Assembly (NCBI GenBank): GCA_964389755.1 | Contig: CAYMEW010000043.1 | Coordinates: 1-28,747, forward strand | DNA length: 28,747 nucleotides | Source: JBBSUQ01 sp964389755 | GTDB lineage: Bacteria; Bacteroidota; Bacteroidia; Flavobacteriales_D; Crocinitomicaceae | Direction of reading: 5' to 3' | Shown: positions 24,266 through 28,747 of the stretch, piece after piece | Layout of the letters: each line of letters starts with the position of its first letter | Numbering within the stretch: the stretch's first letter is position 1 | Notes under the pieces: model-generated | Told to the model about the DNA's origin: nothing | Seen by the model: only the letters and a program-made list of their open reading frames with translations | Database searches by the model: none | Program-made: the position numbers and the translations under genes

Positions 24266-25465
24266 ATGGAACGAAAATTACGACCCGAAACGGCGGCAAT
24301 CCGCTTGCAAAGTGAGCGAACGCCACATGGAGAACATGCCGTACCACTTTACCTGACAAGTAGCTATGTTTTTGACAATGCCGAAGAGATGCGTGCGCAG
24401 TTCGCCGAAGAACAGCCAGGTCACATTTACTCGCGTTACGCGAACCCGAGCGTGGAAGAGTTCATTACGAAAATGGCCTTCTTGGAGCGGATGGAGAGCG
24501 GCTGGGCGACAGCGAGTGGCATGGCTGCCATTTTCACGACCTTCGGTGCCTTGCTACAGGCCGGAGATCACCTGGTGGCATGTCGTTCGGTCTTCGGTTC
24601 GACGCACAAACTACTAACGGAAATTTTACCGAAGTGGAAGATCGATTGTACGTATGTGGATATTCTCGATCTGGAGGGGTTTGAGGCGGCCATGCGCCCG
24701 GAGACGAAACTGATCTTCGTGGAGACCCCGAGTAATCCGGCGCTGGACATCCTCGATCTGGGGTTTCTGTCAGAAGTTGCGCATCGAAACGGCGCTTTGC
24801 TCGTAGTCGATAACTGTTTTGCAACGCCGGTCATTCAACGTCCGGCAGAGCACGGTGCCGACATCGTAATACACAGCGCCACGAAGTATCTGGACGGGCA
24901 GGGCCGTACGCTGGGAGGTGTGATCCTGTCGAATCAGGAGATCATCGGGAAGGTCCGTGCATTTGCGCGACACACGGGACCTGCACTCAGTCCGTTCAAC
25001 GCCTGGGTGCTCAGTAAGTCGCTCGAAACACTTGCGCTGCGGATGCACCGACACAGTGAAACAGCATTTGAAATCGCGCGCAGACTGGAAAAGCGTTCTG
25101 AGGTAAGCCGCGTGATCTATCCGCACCTTGAATCGCATCCGAATTACAGGATTGCGTGGTGCCAGATGGACCTCGGTGGTGGAATTGTGTCGGTGGAATT
25201 GCGTTCCGGACTGGAAGGGGGCAGGCGTTTCCTGGATGCGCTTCGGCTCTTTTCCCTGACGGCCAATCTCGGTGATTCGCGCAGCATTGCGACACATCCG
25301 GCTTCTACGACGCATGCAAAACTGAGTCCGGCCGAGCGTGAGGAAGTGGGAATTTCCGACGGATTGGTACGTTTATCGATCGGGTTAGAGCATGTCGAAG
25401 ACATTTGGGAAGATCTCGTGCAGGCACTGGTGCAAGTGGAGGCTACTTTTTCTTCCGTTCCGTAG
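24266..25465 (+). CDS. metZ: O-acylhomoserine sulfhydrylase (MetZ-type, PLP-dependent)
   Basis: A 399-residue Cys/Met-metabolism PLP enzyme that replaces the acyl group of O-acetyl- or O-succinylhomoserine with sulfide to give homocysteine. Motifs: YSRYANPSVEEF (about 55-66), 'ASGMAAIFTTFGALLQAGDH', 'FVETPSNPALDILDL' (about 151-165), 'VVDNCFATP' with the PLP-binding Asp about 182, and the Schiff-base Lys about 207 in HSATKYLDGQGR. The 'LDGQGR' after the Lys is typical of the MetZ subgroup rather than cystathionine gamma-synthase. A TTG two codons upstream is in frame; the ATG at 24266 is preferred. Its last 23 nt overlap the opposite-strand DUF1801 gene. The neighbouring MetX suggests an O-acetyl substrate, which is inference. 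Confidence 0.92.
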   Translation: MERKLRPETAAIRLQSERTPHGEHAVPLYLTSSYVFDNAEEMRAQFAEEQPGHIYSRYANPSVEEFITKMAFLERMESGWATASGMAAIFTTFGALLQAGDHLVACRSVFGSTHKLLTEILPKWKIDCTYVDILDLEGFEAAMRPETKLIFVETPSNPALDILDLGFLSEVAHRNGALLVVDNCFATPVIQRPAEHGADIVIHSATKYLDGQGRTLGGVILSNQEIIGKVRAFARHTGPALSPFNAWVLSKSLETLALRMHRHSETAFEIARRLEKRSEVSRVIYPHLESHPNYRIAWCQMDLGGGIVSVELRSGLEGGRRFLDALRLFSLTANLGDSRSIATHPASTTHAKLSPAEREEVGISDGLVRLSIGLEHVEDIWEDLVQALVQVEATFSSVP

Positions 25466-25913
25466 CAAGTGCTTCCTCATAGCGTTCGATCCATTGTTCC
25501 GGAGTCATTTTTTCAAGGAGTTCGGCAATGAGCTGAAAAGGAATCTGATCCGGTTTCTTAAAGCGAATACAGCTTTTTCCCATGTCGAGTTTCGTCTTTA
25601 CGTATTTGGGGTATTCGGTGGTAAACCAGTTCAGGAGTTTGGGATCACTATAGATGCCCATGTGGTAAAGGGCGATGAAGTTTTTCTGGGAAGCAATCGA
25701 AATAAAGGGGAGTGGCGATTTCGGGTCGCAATGATAACCGGCGGGATAGCGCGAATGTGGCACATTGTAAGAAATGAACTGGTTCCCGATGCTTTCTTCG
25801 AAGCCGGCGGGAAGGTGTTCTTTCATTACATTACGCAGTTCGGTCATGGGTTCACGGCGCTCTTCGGGGAGTAATTCGAGGTAGGTCTGAAATTTTTCGC
25901 TGTTCACTGACAT
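25443..25913 (-). CDS. DUF1801 domain protein
   Basis: A 156-residue soluble protein of the DUF1801/YdhG-like family. It has 'YLELLPEERREPMTELRNVMKEHLP', then 'SIGNQFISYNVPHSRYP', 'FISIASQKNFIALYHMGIY' and 'DMGKSCIRFKKPDQIP', the usual order of conserved patches (G-x-x-x-x-Y followed by K-x-x-x-L-Y-x-x-G and C-I-R-F). The function is unknown; the fold is related to frataxin-like alpha/beta sandwiches. It converges on metZ with a 23-nt overlap and has its own -7 motif. Confidence 0.87.
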   Translation of the reverse strand: MSVNSEKFQTYLELLPEERREPMTELRNVMKEHLPAGFEESIGNQFISYNVPHSRYPAGYHCDPKSPLPFISIASQKNFIALYHMGIYSDPKLLNWFTTEYPKYVKTKLDMGKSCIRFKKPDQIPFQLIAELLEKMTPEQWIERYEEALATERKKK

Positions 25914-25936
25914 TCGGTCGTAGTTTTGCTTTTTTG

Positions 25937-25944
25937 CAAAAGTA
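25937..25944 (-). promoter_or_regulatory. Putative -7 element of the DUF1801 gene
   Basis: The minus strand reads TACTTTTG, an exact TAnnTTTG match, 23 nt before the ATG at 25913. A second exact match, TAGTTTTG, lies on the plus strand at 25921-25928 but has no gene to serve. No -33 TTG is clear. Confidence 0.42.
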
Positions 25945-26256
25945 TGGTTTTTAAGCTGAATTTCGGAAATATATGCTTACTGTTGTATAAAGGAAGCGTG
26001 TATACGTCAACATGCCTGTATCCCGGCATATACATAACTTTCGGATTACTTCATCTATACGGCATACACGGCTCAACCACGGCAGAACCACGGTTCAATT
26101 CTCCATGTTTGCGATTTTTCATGATGCAGGAGGCTATTCTCTTGTAGCAGATGGTCGTTTCGATGTTTCGAAATCATTGTCTTCCTTATCTAACGTAACG
26201 GCGGAGGCACGTAAATGTTGCTTTTCCAGCAGTCGTTCACTGGCTTTCCGATCGCG
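25945..26256. other. Intergenic region without recognised gene
   Basis: This is about 310 nt between the DUF1801 promoter and the stop of the nuclease-like gene. Small open frames exist on both strands but none has a start signal or resembles a known family. I see no tRNA fold and no clear terminator. Short repeats such as ACCACGG occur around 26078-26093. Confidence 0.5.
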
Positions 26257-28005
26257 TTACTTGTGTATGGTCTTTATGAATCTGCGGGTAAGCCGGTATT
26301 TGCCCGAACGCAGTTCGATGAGGTAGACGCCCTCGTTTAACTGCTGTGTCGGAATTCGCATTTTCCCGCTCGTTTCGGAGGTGGTGAACTGATGTTCTTC
26401 GATCTTTTTGCCGGTAAGGTCGTAAATAGTTACTTGCAGGCCTTCTTCCAGTCCTACGGCTTCCATTTGCAGGCTGAGTTCATTTTCGACGGGATTCGGG
26501 TACAGTGTAAATGCATGGCGAAACTGTTCTTCAAGGGAATTCACGCCCTGGATCAGCACGCTGACATCGGTTGCACAGCCATTTGCATCGCTTACCGTAC
26601 ACACGTATGTGCCAGCGCAAAGCCCGGTGGCAGTTTGCGTATCCTGTTGCTGGGGATCATTCCAAAGGTAAGTGTAAGGAGGAATTCCACCGGAAACGAG
26701 TACGGTTGCTTCTCCATTGCAATTGGATGTTTCTGCCGTTGCGAAGGCTCCGGCATTCAGGGGATCAGAGGCGCTTATTTCCACGCAGGCCTGGTCGGTT
26801 TTGCCATTCGCATCGGTGACTGTTACACAATAGTATCCTTCACTCAGGCCGGTAGCTGTCTGCGTGGACTGATTTCCGGCAGCGGCGTTCCAGGCATAGG
26901 TATAAGGCGCTGATCCGAGGGTTGGCGTTACTGTTGCGGAACCGTTATTTTCACCGGGGCAGATCTGTCCGTCGGTCGTATAATCCAATCCGAGGCCGAA
27001 ATCGGTTGGGACGGTATACTTTACTTTTAGCGTAACCGGAAGGTGATCGGAAGTATAATACAGCGCATTTACCACGGAATCGGGATACATGCTGTTCGAT
27101 CCGGAGAGGAGGCTTTGGTTGAAGTGATTCCCGTCGTTGCCAATGGTGCGGTAACTTCCGGGGATGTATCGCAGGCTGTCGGCTCCGCTGAGTACGGGCT
27201 GGCTTACGAGGATGTGGTCGAAGCGGTCATCGAGTCCGCCGGTTGAGCCACAACTCAGCGACTGTGATGTGCGGGGGGATTGCGTATGAATTGCGGCGAA
27301 GGATGAGTTGTTATTCCAGCTACCGGGCATATTGATCGGATCGTGCAGGGGATATGTTCCACCGTTGGTAAAGGTCTGGTAACAGGCTTCGGTACTGCGA
27401 TACGTATTCATGTCTCCGCAGACGAAGTGCAGTCTTCCCGGGGGGCGTGTATCGATAAACTGGCGGATGATTTGCGCTTCCTGGTTGCGTTGCGCCTGTT
27501 CTGCCGAGCCGCTTCCGGCTTTGAGGTGGCACATGTACACTTCCACAAAAGCAGTATCCTTATGAATCGAAAGGTTCGGGTCGTTTACATAGAGGATGTA
27601 GTGGTCTATGTCACGCACATCGGTCTGGATAATATCCTGTGTGTAAAATGTCAGTTTGTCGCTGTTGTAGTACATGCTGTTTTGCAGTTCATTGGCTCCG
27701 CTGGTGTTTCCGTGGAAGTCGGCCATTTGATAAGCGGTATTTCCGAAAACGTTGAGTGAGCGCGTGAGGATGCTGTCGGCCCCCGCTTCGTGCTGAATCT
27801 CGCAGGCCACAAAAATGTCGGGTTTTGCATAGGACAGGATCTTCCGCAGGGAGTCGTAGCGCATGGGCACGTTAAAGTTGCCGCCACAATCGTTCCTTCC
27901 GTCGGGGAAATTGAGGAGGTTGTAGGAAACGAGCGTGATTGTATCGGATTGTGCACGGAGGTTTCCGGCGAGGAGTATTACGAGGAGGCAGAGCCACTTA
28001 ATCAT
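26257..28005 (-). CDS. Secreted endonuclease/exonuclease/phosphatase-family protein with SprB-like repeats and T9SS tail
   Basis: A 582-residue exported protein. An in-frame ATG at 28026 adds seven polar residues; the ATG at 28005 begins a good signal peptide (MIKWLCLLVILLAGNLRAQ). The EEP domain spans about 20-330 with all usual catalytic landmarks: N29 (SYNLLNF), E69 (ACEIQ), H160 (MCHLKAG), GDMN at about 197-200, and the terminal SDHLP with His about 321. Two SprB-like repeats follow (about 345-412 and 422-490; each has 'PYTY.W' and 'A.GL..G.Y...V.D.NG'). The last 75 residues form a T9SS type A sorting domain (LYPNPVENELSL ... LNEGVYLIELR). It is probably a cell-surface or released nuclease or phosphodiesterase; the substrate is not known. 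Confidence 0.9.
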   Translation of the reverse strand: MIKWLCLLVILLAGNLRAQSDTITLVSYNLLNFPDGRNDCGGNFNVPMRYDSLRKILSYAKPDIFVACEIQHEAGADSILTRSLNVFGNTAYQMADFHGNTSGANELQNSMYYNSDKLTFYTQDIIQTDVRDIDHYILYVNDPNLSIHKDTAFVEVYMCHLKAGSGSAEQAQRNQEAQIIRQFIDTRPPGRLHFVCGDMNTYRSTEACYQTFTNGGTYPLHDPINMPGSWNNNSSFAAIHTQSPRTSQSLSCGSTGGLDDRFDHILVSQPVLSGADSLRYIPGSYRTIGNDGNHFNQSLLSGSNSMYPDSVVNALYYTSDHLPVTLKVKYTVPTDFGLGLDYTTDGQICPGENNGSATVTPTLGSAPYTYAWNAAAGNQSTQTATGLSEGYYCVTVTDANGKTDQACVEISASDPLNAGAFATAETSNCNGEATVLVSGGIPPYTYLWNDPQQQDTQTATGLCAGTYVCTVSDANGCATDVSVLIQGVNSLEEQFRHAFTLYPNPVENELSLQMEAVGLEEGLQVTIYDLTGKKIEEHQFTTSETSGKMRIPTQQLNEGVYLIELRSGKYRLTRRFIKTIHK

Positions 28006-28023
28006 AGTTTGTTGTCTTTCCTG

Positions 28024-28031
28024 CAAAATTA
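28024..28031 (-). promoter_or_regulatory. Putative -7 element of the secreted EEP gene
   Basis: The minus strand reads TAATTTTG, an exact TAnnTTTG match, 18 nt before the ATG at 28005. No convincing -33 TTG is seen upstream, where the region becomes G-rich. Confidence 0.43.
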
Positions 28032-28075
28032 CTGATTTTCTGTTTTATTTAGTGAATGGTGGAGGAGGGTGGTTG

Positions 28076-28088
28076 TGGAGTTGTTGCA
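28076..28088 (+). repeat. Possible remnant end of a further repeat unit
   Basis: TGGAGTTGTTGCA closely matches the 3' ends of the two full repeat copies (TGAAGTCGTTGCA at 28386-28398 and TGGAGTTTTTGCA at 28690-28702) and sits one period (310 nt) before the first. It may be the tail of a decayed third unit. Confidence 0.45.
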
Positions 28089-28103
28089 GGGGGGGTAGAG
28101 TAA

Positions 28104-28398
28104 GCGGTGAGGCTTCGGAAGGATGGTATTTCCGAATATGAAGTTTATTGTAGTTTTCTTTTTTTCCGGGGCAAAAAAAAGAAACAAAAAAGTGCCCTTG
28201 CGCTACGTTGCAGCAGCCACCCAACTGGCATTTGTTCCGGAACATTTTACCAAACTTTCCGCCTGGGGGCGGATTCGGACAAGGTAAAAGTTCTGCGGAA
28301 CTGCATGCGTTGGGTCCCGGCAGCTTACACTAAGGCGCGGTGTAAGCACATGCGGATTGCTTCGTATTGAAACTTACAGTGTTTATGAAGTCGTTGCA
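28104..28398 (+). repeat. Tandem structured repeat, copy 1
   Basis: The first of two direct copies with a period of about 304 nt. Inverted repeats in order: TTCGGAA/TTCCGAA (28114-28120 with 28130-28136); an 11-bp T-rich/A-rich stem (28055-type numbering aside, it lies at 28155-28165 with 28174-28184); the palindrome GTTCCGGAAC (28234-28243); TTTTACC/GGTAAAA (28245-28251 with 28283-28289) enclosing CCGCC/GGCGG; GTTC-TGCG-GAAC (28290-28301); and GCTTACAC/GTGTAAGC (28323-28330 with 28340-28347). No coding potential is seen: a minus-strand frame starting in the palindrome shifts between the copies. The function is unknown. Confidence 0.85.
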
Positions 28399-28411
28399 TC
28401 ATATTAAGTAC

Positions 28412-28702
28412 GCGGTGAGGCTTCGGAAGAACGGTTTTTCCTAATATAGAGTTTATTGTAGCTTCCTTTTTTCCGAAGCAAAAAAAGGAACAAAAATGCT
28501 TTAGCGCTACGTTGCAGCTGCCACCCAACGGGCATTTGTTCCGGAACATTTTACCAAACTTTCCGCCTGGGGGCGGATTCGGACAAGGTAAAAGTTCTGC
28601 GGAACTGCATGCGTTGGGTCCCGGCAGCTTACACTAAGGCGCGGTGTAAGCACATGCGGATTGCTTCGTATTGAAACTTAATGTGTTTATGGAGTTTTTG
28701 CA
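28412..28702 (+). repeat. Tandem structured repeat, copy 2
   Basis: The second direct copy. From about 28534 to 28680 it is essentially identical to 28230-28376 of copy 1. The 5' third is more diverged but keeps the T-rich/A-rich stem (TTCCTTTTTT at 28463-28472 with its complement at 28481-28490). Relative to copy 1 this stem shows a T-A to C-G change on both sides. The remaining 45 nt of the window hold no recognised feature. Confidence 0.85.
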
Positions 28703-28747
28703 AAGTGGGATTGCGTGTATGCGTTCGCGTTGGACTGGTTTAGGATT

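Noticed and set aside
26060..26115. GGTTCAATTCTCC resembling a tRNA T-arm
   Set aside because: No acceptor stem, anticodon arm or D-arm can be fitted around it.
26134..26256. Forty in-frame open codons after the stop of the secreted EEP gene (minus strand)
   Set aside because: The T9SS sorting domain ends naturally at the stop with a basic tail, there is no readthrough signal, and the highly charged extension resembles nothing I know. It is most likely a chance open frame.
28045..28245. Minus-strand ORF starting MFRNKC in repeat copy 1, with a similar one at 28325-28549 in copy 2
   Set aside because: The shared start comes from the repeat itself (ATG next to the GTTCCGGAAC palindrome). Indels put the two copies into different frames after about 20-30 codons, and the tails are unrelated and low in complexity.
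28104..28702. Integron attC array or CRISPR interpretation of the tandem repeat
   Set aside because: There are no cassette ORFs between the units, no short repeat/spacer pattern and no integrase or cas gene. The units are about 300 nt with near-identical cores.

Overview
The window reads as chromosome of a Bacteroidota bacterium, most likely in or near the Flavobacteriales (lineage inferred). Three points support this. Three secreted proteins end in type IX secretion (T9SS) sorting domains, and one of them carries SprB-like repeats. Several start codons are preceded by the Bacteroidota -7 promoter motif TAnnTTTG rather than by an E. coli-type -10. Families typical of the phylum are present: a large PIG-L deacetylase, a DUF547 protein and choice-of-anchor J adhesins. 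I saw no tRNA, rRNA, CRISPR array, prophage or transposase.

Layout. 1-3100: a T9SS-sorted secreted protein with a strong terminator, then an SRPBCC-domain protein and a lipoprotein. 3231-8192: a tightly packed operon of a secreted PIG-L deacetylase, a 38-residue single-helix membrane peptide whose ends overlap both neighbours, a sodium:solute symporter and a lipoprotein. 8201-11328 (minus strand): a methyltransferase and a luciferase-like monooxygenase (4-nt overlap), then tsaC and trmD (8-nt overlap), which both serve modification of tRNA position 37. 11399-18789 (plus strand): an M14 carboxypeptidase coupled to a polytopic membrane protein, then lhgO with a beta-propeller-like lipoprotein, then a BamA-like outer-membrane barrel with a DUF547 protein, closed by a bidirectional terminator. 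18864-20939 (minus strand): a large cleaved-adhesin/T9SS protein.

21088-25465 is the methionine operon and the most interesting part. A clear promoter is followed by a SAM-I riboswitch. Next comes an unannotated 38-codon leader ORF ending C-M-C-C-C-C-stop, with hairpins over and after the Cys codons, and then metX, hom, an OsmC-family gene and metZ. Together these make homoserine, acylate it and sulfhydrylate it to homocysteine. The leader suggests that the operon senses both SAM and Cys (or Met) tRNA charging.

25443-28005 holds a DUF1801 protein, whose 3' end overlaps metZ, and a secreted endonuclease/exonuclease/phosphatase-family protein with SprB-like repeats and a T9SS tail. The window ends in a non-coding tandem repeat with a period of about 304 nt. 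Its units are rich in perfect inverted repeats, and one stem shows a compensatory T-A to C-G change between copies. It may be a structured RNA or DNA element of unknown function.
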